The notes under the pieces were generated by a model, which saw nothing but the letters and a program-made list of their open reading frames with translations, ran no database searches and was not told the DNA's origin. This document shows positions 52,725 to 61,003 of a DNA stretch of 64,000 bases, one piece after another; within the stretch, counting starts at the first letter, position 1; every line of letters starts with the position of its first letter. This stretch comes from Breznakiella homolactica (GTDB taxonomy: Bacteria; Spirochaetota; Spirochaetia; Treponematales; Breznakiellaceae). The position numbers and the translations under genes were made by a program. The DNA lies in contig NZ_CP067089.2 of assembly GCF_016616095.2 (NCBI RefSeq), positions 2,046,001 through 2,110,000 on the forward strand, given 5' to 3'.

Positions 52725-53630
52725 TTACACCGTATTCTCAAAACCGCAGACCTCATCGGGGCTTTCGAATTCAATAGTAGCATGGTGTATCCCTTCTTTT
52801 TCAAGAACGTTCCTGATTTTCATTTTAAGTTCCGCCTGGGTTTCCATTGGGACAGCCATAGTCAGGGTCACGTGGGCCGTAAGGATGTTGAAGTCTTCAT
52901 CCAAAGCCCAGATATGCAGATCGTGGATGTTGGTAATTCCCGCGATAGACTCCAATGATTCAACTATCCGCTTTTGGTCGATTTCCGCGGGAGTACCCTG
53001 GAGCAGGATTGGCAGCGTCTGACGGATATTTTTTACCACATTAAACAGAACGAAACAGGCGATGGCCACTGAAAGGATTGGGTCAATGATGGTAAGGCCG
53101 GTAAAATACATTATGATGGAACCGGCCAGAACAGCGGCCCAGCCCAGGACATCTTCTAGCATGTGCAGAGAAACTACCCTTTCGTTGATGGAACGTCCCT
53201 TCCTGGTACGGAGCACCGCGATGCCGTTGATGACAATACCGATGACCGCCAGAAAAAACATCCCCTCCGCACTGGTTTCCTGGGGGCTGAAAAACCGGGG
53301 AATGGCCTCGGACAGGATATACAGGCTTCCGACTACCAAAACGATGGAATTGATAATTGCTCCCAGCAGGGAAAACCGTTTGTACCCGTAGGAGTATTTC
53401 TCCGTACGCCCCTTCCTGGACAGCCGCTGGAAATACCAGGCCAGGGCCAGAGAAAGGCTGTCGCCGAAATCGTGGACCGCATCGGAAATGATGGCGATAC
53501 TGTTGGTGAAAAAACCGCCGACCAGTTCTATTATTGTAAAGGAGACATTAAGGAAAAAAGCCAGTCCGATATTGCCATCTCCGTCCCGGGAATGATCGGA
53601 ACCGCGGGCATGATTGTGGTTATGAGCCAT
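52725..53630 (-). CDS. Cation diffusion facilitator (ZitB/CzcD type)
   Basis: 301-aa divalent-metal exporter. His-rich N-terminus (MAHNHNHARGSDHSRDGDG) precedes six membrane segments with ISDAVHDFGDSLSLA (HxxxD) and HMLEDVLGW (HxxxD), the zinc-type tetrahedral site. The cytoplasmic C-terminal domain ends with HHATIEFES. GGAGG 5 bases before ATG 53630 fixes the start. It is probably a Zn(II)/Cd(II) exporter, distinct from the CDF at 18739, which lacks the His-rich N-terminus. Confidence 0.93.
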   Translation of the reverse strand: MAHNHNHARGSDHSRDGDGNIGLAFFLNVSFTIIELVGGFFTNSIAIISDAVHDFGDSLSLALAWYFQRLSRKGRTEKYSYGYKRFSLLGAIINSIVLVVGSLYILSEAIPRFFSPQETSAEGMFFLAVIGIVINGIAVLRTRKGRSINERVVSLHMLEDVLGWAAVLAGSIIMYFTGLTIIDPILSVAIACFVLFNVVKNIRQTLPILLQGTPAEIDQKRIVESLESIAGITNIHDLHIWALDEDFNILTAHVTLTMAVPMETQAELKMKIRNVLEKEGIHHATIEFESPDEVCGFENTV

Positions 53631-53685
53631 TTTTACCTCCTCGAAAACGTAACCCTCTGCGGTCAGAGAGCAGTGCCGCAATAAA

Positions 53686-54105
53686 TCAGGTTGCCAGTTT
53701 TATTTTCAGCAGTTTTTCCGCAAGGGCCAGGTCTTTTTCTTTTCGGATGTCAAAATCAAAGGTATGCCCCTGGGGATTGTTTTTCGATTCTTCTATTTTA
53801 TACTGAATTTCCTCCGGTATATCTTCGGTTTTCGACAGTTCCCGTCCCTTTTCACTGAAAATAAAAGAAAGCTGGATACCTGTCTCAGCGGGCGTAATAT
53901 AGAGGATATTCTTTTTCTTTTCCTGCAATACCAGAGACCATCCCCAGGGTTTTCCGTAAAACTTCCATTCCTGCCCGATACCCGGTACAAGGGTTTCCGC
54001 CATGGCAATGGTCTTATCCCAGAGGGTTATTCCTGACCCCATATTCTTCACCAGAATCTCCCTGTCCGGCTGAAGACTTTTATCTCTGTACATGCTTTTC
54101 GCCAT
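53686..54105 (-). CDS. DUF3788-like protein (copy 2)
   Basis: 139-aa soluble protein with EWKFYGKPWGWSLVLQEKKKNILYITPAETGIQLSFIFSEK, parallel to the core of the gene at 52278. GGAGG lies 10 bases before ATG 54105. It is probably transcribed with the CDF gene that begins 56 bases downstream. Function unknown. Confidence 0.6.
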   Translation of the reverse strand: MAKSMYRDKSLQPDREILVKNMGSGITLWDKTIAMAETLVPGIGQEWKFYGKPWGWSLVLQEKKKNILYITPAETGIQLSFIFSEKGRELSKTEDIPEEIQYKIEESKNNPQGHTFDFDIRKEKDLALAEKLLKIKLAT

Positions 54106-54279
54106 ACGATACACACCTCCCCGGAAAAAACAGCTTCCACCATCTCCTAATTATATACATAAATCACAGGAGGACAACAATTCCGGAAAAAACAGAAACC
54201 CAGGTACACCGGATCCATTATCCGGCTTTTGTCATAAGCGCTGTCCAAGGGCGGCCGCTGCAGATGGTTATTTCAAATA

Positions 54280-54654
54280 TTATTTTTCGATCCGGTACGC
54301 GACGGCAAAACCATAACTTCCCGAATATATTTTATTTCCGTCTATCCGGTATGCCACATCAAAACCGTAGCTTCCGGAATAAATCTTGTTTCCGTCTATC
54401 CGGTACGCCACATCAAATCCGTAGCTTCCTGAATAAATCTTGTTGCCGTCTATCCGGTATGCCACATCAAATCCGTAGCTTCCTGAATAAATCTTGTTGC
54501 CATCTATCCGGTACGCCACATCAAAACCGTAGCTTCCTGAATAAATCTTCATCGGACCGTCTCTATCGGAATCTGAATAATTGGAACCATCACAGCTGAG
54601 AATAACAACCGCGGCCAGAAAAGCCGCGAAGAAATATCTTTTTGATTTATACAT
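54280..54654 (-). CDS. Lipoprotein built of 18-residue tandem repeats
   Basis: 124-aa lipoprotein (lipobox VILSC, Cys21; AGGAG before ATG 54654). After a short Ser/Asp linker the mature protein is 4.9 copies of KIYSGSYGFDVAYRIDGN, residues 36-124, the last ending in RIEK. The 54-bp DNA units are nearly identical, so the array is young or homogenised and could change copy number by slippage. The repeat suggests a small beta-hairpin solenoid. Surface display is plausible for a spirochaete lipoprotein. Confidence 0.8.
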   Translation of the reverse strand: MYKSKRYFFAAFLAAVVILSCDGSNYSDSDRDGPMKIYSGSYGFDVAYRIDGNKIYSGSYGFDVAYRIDGNKIYSGSYGFDVAYRIDGNKIYSGSYGFDVAYRIDGNKIYSGSYGFAVAYRIEK

Positions 54655-54704
54655 TGCCGGATCTCCTGGATGTATTGTATTCATAACCGTATTATTGTCG
54701 AGCC

Positions 54705-55110
54705 CTAAAGATAGGATGCCGCATATTGGTCAAAACAAATAGAAAACCCTCCGCTGGGGAGGGCTCCGGTGTCACTGATCAGTCCGCCGCAGGTCAGATG
54801 GCAGGCCATACGCATGCTGATAATCACATACGGCCCCTGCTCCGCATTACCATTGAAATTGAAACGTCTGAAATCCGGGTCGCGGCCGGTATCAGCATAA
54901 GAATTGAAAGCACTCACTGTCCGGGCCAAGGCAGCTGGATTCAATCCGGCTTTGGCGGCGGCTTCTTCCAGGGTATTGCCTGTATATCCCCAGCCTGTCC
55001 GGTAATTTCCTCAACGTATCCGCTCCGTACCGTGCTGAGGGCATCGGACATTTTTTGTCGCCGATATAATAACAGTCACCGCCAAGTTTGTTTTCAGTAT
55101 AGTGTATCAA
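54705..55110 (-). pseudogene. Remnant of a flavocytochrome/fumarate-reductase-like flavoprotein
   Basis: Three minus-strand frames together spell one interrupted protein: ENKLGGDCYYIGDKK, then SDALSTVRSGYVEEITGQ, then GYTGNTLEEAAAKAGLNPAALARTVSAFN, SYADTGRDPDF, EQGPYVIISMR and HLTCGGL. This is the C-terminal part of FAD_binding_2 proteins (fumarate or urocanate reductase), where DPDFGR, GPYYA and TMGGL are conserved. At least two frameshifts occur (near 55045 and 54990), and the N-terminal FAD domain is gone, so it is a relic. Confidence 0.65.
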
Positions 55111-55133
55111 GAAATTCCCCGGGAACGGTTTTC

Positions 55134-55907
55134 TTAAATTTTCCTGCCTATATAAAACACGTAGCCGTAATAATCTTTATATTTAGCGTACAGTTTCTCT
55201 TCATGTCTCTGGTTGGCGATTAGTTCCTCAGCGGTTTTATTGCCGGCGTGTTTTTTCAGGAACGCCTCCTGCACGGGAACCTGGGGCGGATAGAAGTGTT
55301 CGCTCCAGCAGTTATCCGGCAAGACAAAGGTAGCCACCGGAATATACCCGGCTTTCTGAACCTGGGCTGTCTTGGCGGGAATCGTATCAATTTCGGCGTA
55401 GGCATCCTTCCAGAATACATCAATCTCTTCGGGCCGTTCATCGGTAAACCAGGAAACTTCGGAAACCGCAATGTATCCTCCCTTCTTCAGGAAGCGTTTC
55501 CACTCATTCAGCCCCCGTTCAAAACCTATGTTGTAGATGGCCCCTTCGGACCAGATGAGATCCAGTTCCCCATTTCCGAATTGCAGATTATCCATAGAAC
55601 CAACTTTCCCGTGAACCCTATCCTGGAGATTCAGCGAAGCGGCGTTCTCATTAAACCGGTCGATAAAGGCCGGAAAAAAGTCGATCCCCGTTACATTTCC
55701 CGGTGTATGCCGCGCCAGAATCATGGTCTGGCCCCCGGTACCGCAGCCGATATCTGCAATTTTTGAATTTCCCGTAAGATTATCAATAAAACTCAGCGCT
55801 TTTACCGTAACCTCCGGGCTGCCTGGTCCCTGGCGTTCTACCCCCAGAAAATACTCACAGATTAGATTGACATCGAATTCGTGGATTGATTTGCTGTCGT
55901 TATCCAT
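55134..55907 (-). CDS. Class I SAM-dependent methyltransferase
   Basis: 257-aa methyltransferase. Motif I is [15 protein letters not shown] (about 59-73), [14 protein letters not shown] is motif II, and [30 protein letters not shown] is the motif IV/V region. It resembles small-molecule methyltransferases rather than rRNA enzymes. GGAGG precedes the ATG. Substrate unknown. Confidence 0.88.
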   Translation of the reverse strand: MDNDSKSIHEFDVNLICEYFLGVERQGPGSPEVTVKALSFIDNLTGNSKIADIGCGTGGQTMILARHTPGNVTGIDFFPAFIDRFNENAASLNLQDRVHGKVGSMDNLQFGNGELDLIWSEGAIYNIGFERGLNEWKRFLKKGGYIAVSEVSWFTDERPEEIDVFWKDAYAEIDTIPAKTAQVQKAGYIPVATFVLPDNCWSEHFYPPQVPVQEAFLKKHAGNKTAEELIANQRHEEKLYAKYKDYYGYVFYIGRKI

Positions 55908-56033
55908 GGTGTTTACCTCCAGGTTAAACTATAGCATAGCCAATGAGAAAAAGCTTCCTACTTGTTGTTTCATACTTGAAAAGACGAATAGGCCGCGCCC
56001 CGGAGAAAACGGGACGCAAAAAATTAAAAGCCC

Positions 56034-56585
56034 TTATTGTATCTTATACAGCTTTACTCCGTCTGAATCAAAGGTTTCCACTTCCTCGGCATCGATATAA
56101 AAAACGGTAAACTCAGGGTTATCCGGTGTTTGGTAAAAACGCTGCAGCCTCGGATTTTCATTGAACAGCTTTTTTTTCAGTTCCGCGTCTTCGGTAAAAA
56201 CAACCGTTCCGTTGACCGATACTACCGGTTCGTAATCCTCAGCATAGGTACAGTAAGAAACAGCGGGGGAACGTCTGAGCTGCCGGTACATAGCCTTTGA
56301 ACTGTTCGTGCAGAAATATACCCGGTTACCTTCGGTAAACTGCATGGTAACAATCTGAGTCCGAATCGCTTCACCGTTCCGGTTTGCCAGTATACCATTT
56401 CTCTGGCCTTCCAAAACGCCGGCAAAGGAACTAAGATCCCTGACCTCCGTATATCGGTCAGTTACCGGAATACCCGCGGTGGCGCAGCCCTGCAGGGCGA
56501 TACCTAAAATAACCAAAACAAGAAATAAAAATCGCTTGGAGAATTTCCGGCATGTATTGTGCCTTTGGGAAAACGAGTGTGCCAT
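56034..56585 (-). CDS. PNPOx-fold lipoprotein under FMN riboswitch control
   Basis: 183-aa protein. Residues 1-34 are a lipoprotein signal (hydrophobic LFLVLVILGIALQGC, Cys34). The rest is a pyridoxamine-phosphate-oxidase split barrel: GILANRNGEAIRTQIVTMQF, VYFCTNSSKAMYRQLRRSPAVSYC, and NPEFTVFYIDAEEVETFDSDG, close to the cytoplasmic paralogue at 49460. An FMN aptamer lies in its leader, so the protein probably binds or carries flavin outside the cytoplasm. AGGAGG precedes the ATG. Confidence 0.82.
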   Translation of the reverse strand: MAHSFSQRHNTCRKFSKRFLFLVLVILGIALQGCATAGIPVTDRYTEVRDLSSFAGVLEGQRNGILANRNGEAIRTQIVTMQFTEGNRVYFCTNSSKAMYRQLRRSPAVSYCTYAEDYEPVVSVNGTVVFTEDAELKKKLFNENPRLQRFYQTPDNPEFTVFYIDAEEVETFDSDGVKLYKIQ

Positions 56586-56605
56586 AACGGCCTCCTGAAA
56601 TACTT

Positions 56606-56640
56606 CCGGGCGCGTATATTAAAATTACGGCGCCCGTTGT
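56606..56640 (-). other. Candidate expression-platform hairpin of the FMN riboswitch
   Basis: CGGGCGCCGTA and TACGCGCCCG form a 10-bp stem with one bulge about 16 bases before the AGGAGG of the lipoprotein gene. There is no T run, so translation control or mRNA stability is more likely than termination. Confidence 0.45.
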
Positions 56641-56732
56641 TATTCAAGGTTTTGATTGGTTAAAAAGATTGGATCAGGCAGACAGATGTACGGAGTATTC
56701 CATTTATATGGCATACACGTTCTGTTCGGCGA

Positions 56733-56880
56733 GTTCAACTTTCTTCCATCCGGACTATACCGTCGGCACCGGAATTTCACCGGTTCAGTCTGTGAGTCAA
56801 AACTCACGGAGTCGCGGGCTATACCGCCGGTTGGGATCTGCGGCGCAACGCGGCGCATTACCCTACCCTGAAAATTGTTG
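56733..56880 (-). ncRNA. FMN riboswitch (RFN element)
   Basis: On the minus strand the conserved RFN blocks appear in order: CAGGGTAGGG, ATCCCAACCGGCGGT, ATAGCCCGCGA, a variable GTGAGTTTTGACTCAC stem, ACCGGTGAAATTCCGGT, GCCGACGGTATAGTC and CGGATGGAAGAAAG. P1 pairs TTTTC with GAAAG. The P2 stem is enlarged by a GC-rich insertion (TGCGCCGC/GCGCCGCA). It lies between a consensus promoter and the PNPOx-fold lipoprotein gene. Confidence 0.93.
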
Positions 56881-56884
56881 ATTT

Positions 56885-56913
56885 ATCATGGACGGAGATA
56901 TGAAAAATGTCAA
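56885..56913 (-). promoter_or_regulatory. Promoter of the FMN riboswitch transcript
   Basis: TTGACA (56913-56908), 17 bases, CATGAT (56890-56885). The predicted start (~56878) coincides with the first base of the riboswitch. Confidence 0.7.
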
Positions 56914-56987
56914 TACCGTTTTTATATATTAAATAACAGTTCCCTGGATACAGCCTATTCAATTGAAACCTTGGACAGGGAAACTTT

Positions 56988-57296
56988 CTAATGATAGACT
57001 GCGGCCATTTCATTCATACCATGAACCGGCACAGCGGACAGTGTTGGTTTGGCGGGAAGATATTTTTGGTATTTTACTTTAGAACAGCATAATTGTACGA
57101 TCAGTCCTTCAGGACTATTTACATACATACTGAAAGGATTGATTCTTACTTCTTTCTCAGAGTCCTGATTATTATTTTCCAACAAAGATTCCGCGGCCTG
57201 AGAAGATCCTCTTCCTGCACGTATCTGTTCTTGATCAGTTCTTGTACATGAGAAAATTATTAAAACAAACAGGATCGTAATTGATTTTTTATACAC
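56988..57296 (-). CDS. Small lipoprotein of unknown function
   Basis: 102-aa protein with lipobox IIFSC (Cys17) and an Asn/Gln/Ser/Glu-rich mature N-terminus, then VRINPFSMYVNSPEGLIVQLCC. It could be a truncated member of a larger family. The region is AT-rich compared with the window. Function unknown. Confidence 0.5.
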   Translation of the reverse strand: MYKKSITILFVLIIFSCTRTDQEQIRAGRGSSQAAESLLENNNQDSEKEVRINPFSMYVNSPEGLIVQLCCSKVKYQKYLPAKPTLSAVPVHGMNEMAAVYH

Positions 57297-57370
57297 ATCC
57301 TATTCCAAACACAAGTTTTTCCGAATGGATACGTTCATAGTAACTCTTTTTATTAAGCGGAACGGTACTT

Positions 57371-58078
57371 TTACTCTGATTTTTCTTCTATCTCCTGAAT
57401 TCGATTTTTCAGATATTCACTGTCTTTATGTACCATTTGCGCAACTTTGTAATATTTCAGCGCTTCGGCATATTCTCCCAAGTAATAATAATTATCACCC
57501 TGTAAATAGTAGGCATCACATACTAATATTGATTCTTTCTCGTAATACTTTTGTATTGCTATATTTAAAAATTGAATTGAAGTTTTGTATTCCTTAACCA
57601 TTTGATAAAGATATCCAATTCCATAATATGGTTCGGGATTATCTTTATCAATCTCCGCCGCTTTTAAATACATCTGACGCGAATCCTCCAGTTTTCCTTC
57701 CATCCTGTATACTAGCGCCAAATTAATATACGGAACACTGTTATTTTGATTTATTTCAATAGATTGTTTGTATATATTCTCGGCATCATCGTATCTTTTC
57801 ATTCTCCGGTATACTAAACCCAAGTGGTCCATTGCATCCACATAACCAGGATCAAGGCTTATTGCGTTAAGCAAATATTCTTCGGCTTCTTCTAATTTAT
57901 TTTCATGCAAATACGTTGTTCCGATATTATACGCGTTCCGTGCTTCCTCAACATCCGTTGGGGCAATTAGTTTGTTTTGTATCAGCGTTGAATCATCAAA
58001 TCGTTTTATATCTTCACAGAAGAGAACGGCGGTAAAAAACAAAAAGAAGCATACAGCATATATACCTTTTGTTTTCAT
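57371..58078 (-). CDS. Exported TPR protein
   Basis: 235-aa protein with an N-terminal export signal ending near VLFCED (possible lipobox Cys21) and about five TPR motifs (ARNAYNIGTTYLHENKLEEAEEYLLNAISLDPGYVDAMDHLGLVYRRMKR-type spacing). AT-rich codons set it apart from the TPR lipoprotein at 51485. A probable periplasmic scaffold. Confidence 0.8.
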   Translation of the reverse strand: MKTKGIYAVCFFLFFTAVLFCEDIKRFDDSTLIQNKLIAPTDVEEARNAYNIGTTYLHENKLEEAEEYLLNAISLDPGYVDAMDHLGLVYRRMKRYDDAENIYKQSIEINQNNSVPYINLALVYRMEGKLEDSRQMYLKAAEIDKDNPEPYYGIGYLYQMVKEYKTSIQFLNIAIQKYYEKESILVCDAYYLQGDNYYYLGEYAEALKYYKVAQMVHKDSEYLKNRIQEIEEKSE

Positions 58079-58180
58079 GGTTCCTCCAATATTTTACACC
58101 GGCGGCTGCTCAATTTAGAATAAAGTTATTTTCACTTTCCGCCGCCGGGCAGTCCTTTCTGGGTAAATCCACATTATTTT

Positions 58181-59107
58181 CTAGAGGGTTTCTCTGAAAA
58201 ACCCCACGGTTTCGGCGACCGCTTCTCCTGTTATATCCGCTTCCCCGGAATAAACCCCGTACCCGTGGTCCGCTCCCTGTACTTCATGCTGCCTGACGAG
58301 CCTGGCTCCTCCGGCGGCTTTGAGTATGGCTTCGGCCCGGGCCGGCGGTATGATGATATCCTCGCTGCCCGTTATGAGCAGAACAGCACCCCGATAGAGG
58401 GGAAATTTATCCTGGGGATTGAAGTTCACCATGTCATTGAACCAGCCGATTCCCAAAGTCTGTTCAAAACCATAGACGGCGGTATAGGTTGCACTGCCGG
58501 TTTGCCGGGCACGGATGTGGAGATCATTGAACTGCTGGTCATTTTCCAGCTGCATGAAAGTATACATATCGGAAGGTCCCGGTGTTATTGCCGGGGACCA
58601 GAAAACGACCGAACCGTAGTCAGGATCATCCGCCGCGATCAGGGCGGCGATCCGTCCGCCCATACTGTAGCCGAGAAGGCCCAGCCGGTTCATATCCGCC
58701 TCAGGCCGGCCTTTGAGATATTCCTTGGCGGACCGCATATCAGCAAGCATGTAGGAGAGGCGGTTGTTCCGGGTAAAATCCTCGGTGCTGTCACCGCAGC
58801 CGGGAAAATCTATCCGGAGCGAGGCGATGCCGTTTTCCGCCAGAGCCTCCGCCAGGATAGTAAACATGCCGGCTTCATCTTTGCTGCCGCCGTGGCCGTG
58901 GGCCAATATAACCACCGGGTATGTATCACCGGCTTTCCCGGCAGGAATGGTAAAAACACCGGGAATCTCCGTATTCCTGGCACTGGGAATGGACAGAGTA
59001 ACCGTATCAATCTGCGTCTGTCCGGGTTTCGTCTCCCCGGTACTGGCGCAGGAAAAAAGAACCCACAGGGCAAGCAAGACTGCGGCAGATTTAAATATAC
59101 GATTCAT
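58181..59107 (-). CDS. Alpha/beta hydrolase lipoprotein
   Basis: 308-aa lipoprotein (lipobox VLFSC, Cys20) with an alpha/beta hydrolase domain. VVILAHGHGGSKDE carries the oxyanion loop, LGYSMGG has nucleophile Ser148, ITGSEDIIIPP holds the Asp and VQGADHGYG the His. It resembles acyl esterase/dipeptidyl-peptidase-like serine hydrolases such as FrsA or BAAT types. Located at the envelope; substrate unknown. Confidence 0.85.
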   Translation of the reverse strand: MNRIFKSAAVLLALWVLFSCASTGETKPGQTQIDTVTLSIPSARNTEIPGVFTIPAGKAGDTYPVVILAHGHGGSKDEAGMFTILAEALAENGIASLRIDFPGCGDSTEDFTRNNRLSYMLADMRSAKEYLKGRPEADMNRLGLLGYSMGGRIAALIAADDPDYGSVVFWSPAITPGPSDMYTFMQLENDQQFNDLHIRARQTGSATYTAVYGFEQTLGIGWFNDMVNFNPQDKFPLYRGAVLLITGSEDIIIPPARAEAILKAAGGARLVRQHEVQGADHGYGVYSGEADITGEAVAETVGFFRETL

Positions 59108-59135
59108 GGAAACCTCACTTATTATTATTCTATCC

Positions 59136-59324
59136 GTGTGTACAACCGGTGAATGTTTCCAGTATAGGCCAGTTGCGGAGAGGCCGCAACCGGATACTGA
59201 ATGGTTTTATAAATACCAGGCCGCAGAAAATCCGCGGCGGCGGGATATTGCCCGGAAATATTTTACTGTTGATAACCGGTCATGCCGGCACAGGTTTTTA
59301 ATGACAGGGGAACAAACATGTTAA
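59136..59324 (+). CDS. Doubtful ORF (62 aa) in the gap before the XRE gene
   Basis: A GTG-started frame whose residues (ERPQPDTEWFYKYQAAENPR and onward) and codon choice look protein-like. There is no ribosome-binding site and no family. It could be a relic; the 240-base gap has nothing else. Confidence 0.2.
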   Translation: MCTTGECFQYRPVAERPQPDTEWFYKYQAAENPRRRDIARKYFTVDNRSCRHRFLMTGEQTC

Positions 59325-59349
59325 CGCCGCATAAATAAGGATGAATACT

Positions 59350-59598
59350 TCATTGTTTCCGGATTCGTTTTTGGTTTTCCTCTTCCGCGGTGCATTGAAA
59401 AACTTCCCCGATGGGCACGCCGAAAACATCGGCGATACGGAACGCCAGTTCCAGAGACGGAGTGTACTTCCCCGCCTCCAGGGCCACGATGGTCTGGCGG
59501 GAAGCCCCAGCCTTTTCCGCCAGCTCCAGCTGGGTCATCTCCCCGGCAAAAAACCTGAGGGAACGGATGCTGTTGGTTATGGTCAGTTTCCTAGCCAT
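59350..59598 (-). CDS. XRE/YozG-like transcriptional regulator
   Basis: 82-aa helix-turn-helix protein: [46 protein letters not shown]. The frame opens further up, but ATG 59598 overlaps the end of the membrane-protein gene by 8 bases, the usual pairing for this family. It probably represses the shared promoter at 60127-60168. Confidence 0.88.
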   Translation of the reverse strand: MARKLTITNSIRSLRFFAGEMTQLELAEKAGASRQTIVALEAGKYTPSLELAFRIADVFGVPIGEVFQCTAEEENQKRIRKQ

Positions 59599-60088
59599 TG
59601 CTGACACCCCATTCGTAAAGGAACACACTCATTCCGCCTTCCACAAGGGTTCCAAGAAAAAAACTGCCCAGGAGGATGTGCAGGGCCGATACCGCGGGAA
59701 GGCCAATGGCAAGGGCGCCTAAAAAGGCCATACCGCCCAGCCCACCGCAGACGTAACCGGCCCTGAGGGATTTGAGGCTGATAATCCTGTCCATTTCATC
59801 ATCCGCCAGGGAAGAAGCAACAATCCGCTCTGCTTCCGTGTCTCCGGATTCCCCATGCCGCATCGATTCCTTCGCGGCAACTCCTATGGCATAAAAAATA
59901 TGGAAAAGGATCTGAATCACAATAACCAGGACCACACCGATTCCGATAAAGATGAGCAGTGTCACAGCCCAGGCGCTGAGATTATATGGATCAGGCGCCC
60001 GTCTTCCCAATGCGAAGATAAGATAGGCGGCGAGCAGGAGAAGCCCTGCGGCCATATTAACAATGGTACGGATGCTCTTTATTGACAT
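59591..60088 (-). CDS. Membrane protein paired with XRE regulator (DUF2178-like)
   Basis: 165-aa protein with four membrane segments: [45 protein letters not shown], and a C-terminal pair in [38 protein letters not shown]. The middle loop is acidic ([24 protein letters not shown]). Such proteins are commonly encoded with small YozG-like regulators; their function is not established. Confidence 0.72.
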   Translation of the reverse strand: MSIKSIRTIVNMAAGLLLLAAYLIFALGRRAPDPYNLSAWAVTLLIFIGIGVVLVIVIQILFHIFYAIGVAAKESMRHGESGDTEAERIVASSLADDEMDRIISLKSLRAGYVCGGLGGMAFLGALAIGLPAVSALHILLGSFFLGTLVEGGMSVFLYEWGVSNG

Positions 60089-60126
60089 GTTGGACTCCTT
60101 TCATACTTGTCATTTCTTATATATAC

Positions 60127-60168
60127 AATGTAAAGTTTATTTTACATTTTGTCAATATTATTTTACAT
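60127..60168 (-). promoter_or_regulatory. Promoter and operators of the XRE/membrane-protein pair
   Basis: TTGACA (60155-60150), 17 bases, TACATT (60132-60127). ATGTAAA-6-TTTACAT (60128-60147) covers the -10, and TTATTTTACAT occurs at 60137 and again at 60158, 21 bp apart, i.e. two helical turns. These are likely binding sites of the encoded XRE protein. Confidence 0.65.
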
Positions 60169-60229
60169 AAGGAAGAAAAGGTAAAAGTTTATTTTGGAAC
60201 AATAATAGGATGAACTGTGCCTGCGGGAC

Positions 60230-60264
60230 AAAAAAAATCCGGTCCCTATCCACAGGGGCCGGAT
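60230..60264 (-). terminator. Terminator after the PEGA lipoprotein gene
   Basis: On the minus strand ATCCGGCCCC, a 9-base loop and GGGACCGGAT, then eight T. Confidence 0.88.
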
Positions 60265-60284
60265 CATAATAACTAAAGACTGCT

Positions 60285-60644
60285 TTATTCCGTTGATTTT
60301 TCTTCGGGCAGTAAAAAATACTGATTCTCCTGGGGGCCCTCAACCCAGATAACAGGAACCAGAAGGAGTACGGCGCCCACAACACTGGCGGCTTTGGTTT
60401 CGGTTTTCAATTTCGTATGCAGCGTCTGGTGCCCCTCTTTTTGTAAAACGACAGAATACACTCTTCCCAATCTGTTACTTATTTTGTAATCATAAATCGG
60501 CGTATCGCCGATAACCTTGCCGTCTAGTATGACCTGCGCTCCCTGAGGTGAAGAGTCAATGGTCACCTTCGTTGAAGTACTGCAGCCGGCAATACACAAA
60601 ACGCCCATAAACAGAAAGAATACTTTTCCCAATTTGCTGCTCAT
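60285..60644 (-). CDS. PEGA-domain lipoprotein
   Basis: 119-aa lipoprotein (lipobox CIAGC, Cys21). KVTIDSSPQGAQVILDGKVIGDTP is a PEGA repeat, a small beta-sandwich thought to bind envelope components. A hydrophobic segment (AASVVGAVLLLVPVIWV) near the C-terminus may be a second membrane anchor. GGAGG precedes ATG 60644. Confidence 0.82.
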   Translation of the reverse strand: MSSKLGKVFFLFMGVLCIAGCSTSTKVTIDSSPQGAQVILDGKVIGDTPIYDYKISNRLGRVYSVVLQKEGHQTLHTKLKTETKAASVVGAVLLLVPVIWVEGPQENQYFLLPEEKSTE

Positions 60645-60707
60645 AAGAACCTCCAATGGAATACCGTACATCAGTACGTTTTTTAACCGCGTCTATAAAA
60701 GATGGAA

Positions 60708-60872
60708 TCAATAATCCGAGAAGAGACCCTCCCAGGTTACTTTAAACATCTCGGTTCCGGTGCTGTCCTGGACAAAGATATAAAACGAGTCGTCATCCCA
60801 ATAGGGAATGCAGACGAATGACACGTTAGCGCCGCCGATACCAATGGAGTACTCCGCGGCAGTAAGCTTCAT
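60708..60872 (-). CDS. Small ORF or gene remnant (54 aa)
   Basis: A 54-codon frame, MKLTAAEYSIGIGGANVSFV and onward, ending WEGLFSDY. The same frame continues protein-like upstream of the ATG (DFFIVSWYFYN) to a stop next to a run of seven A, so it may be the tail of a frameshifted older gene. No ribosome-binding site. Nothing else is seen in 60645-60930 apart from this. Confidence 0.35.
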   Translation of the reverse strand: MKLTAAEYSIGIGGANVSFVCIPYWDDDSFYIFVQDSTGTEMFKVTWEGLFSDY

Positions 60873-60933
60873 ATTATAAAAATACCATGAAACGATGAAA
60901 AAATCCTTGTCTGCGGCATTTTTTTAATATCCC

Positions 60934-60962
60934 TTGCCTAGTGTAAAAGAGGCTGGTAGAAT
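60934..60962 (+). promoter_or_regulatory. Promoter of the Ddl-like gene
   Basis: TTGCCT (60934-60939), 17 bases, TAGAAT (60957-60962) with an upstream TGG extension. GGAGG lies 5 bases before the ATG at 61004. Confidence 0.6.
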
Positions 60963-61003
60963 AAATATCCACGGAAAATATTCCGCCATGACCGGAGGTT
61001 TTT

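Noticed and set aside
54290..54550. Regularly spaced direct repeats that could be mistaken for a CRISPR array
   Set aside because: The 54-bp units are contiguous without spacers and are in frame as 18-residue protein repeats of a lipoprotein.
56640..56881. Small open frames on both strands across 56640-56881
   Set aside because: They overlap the FMN riboswitch and have no protein-like composition; the sequence is explained by the RNA element.
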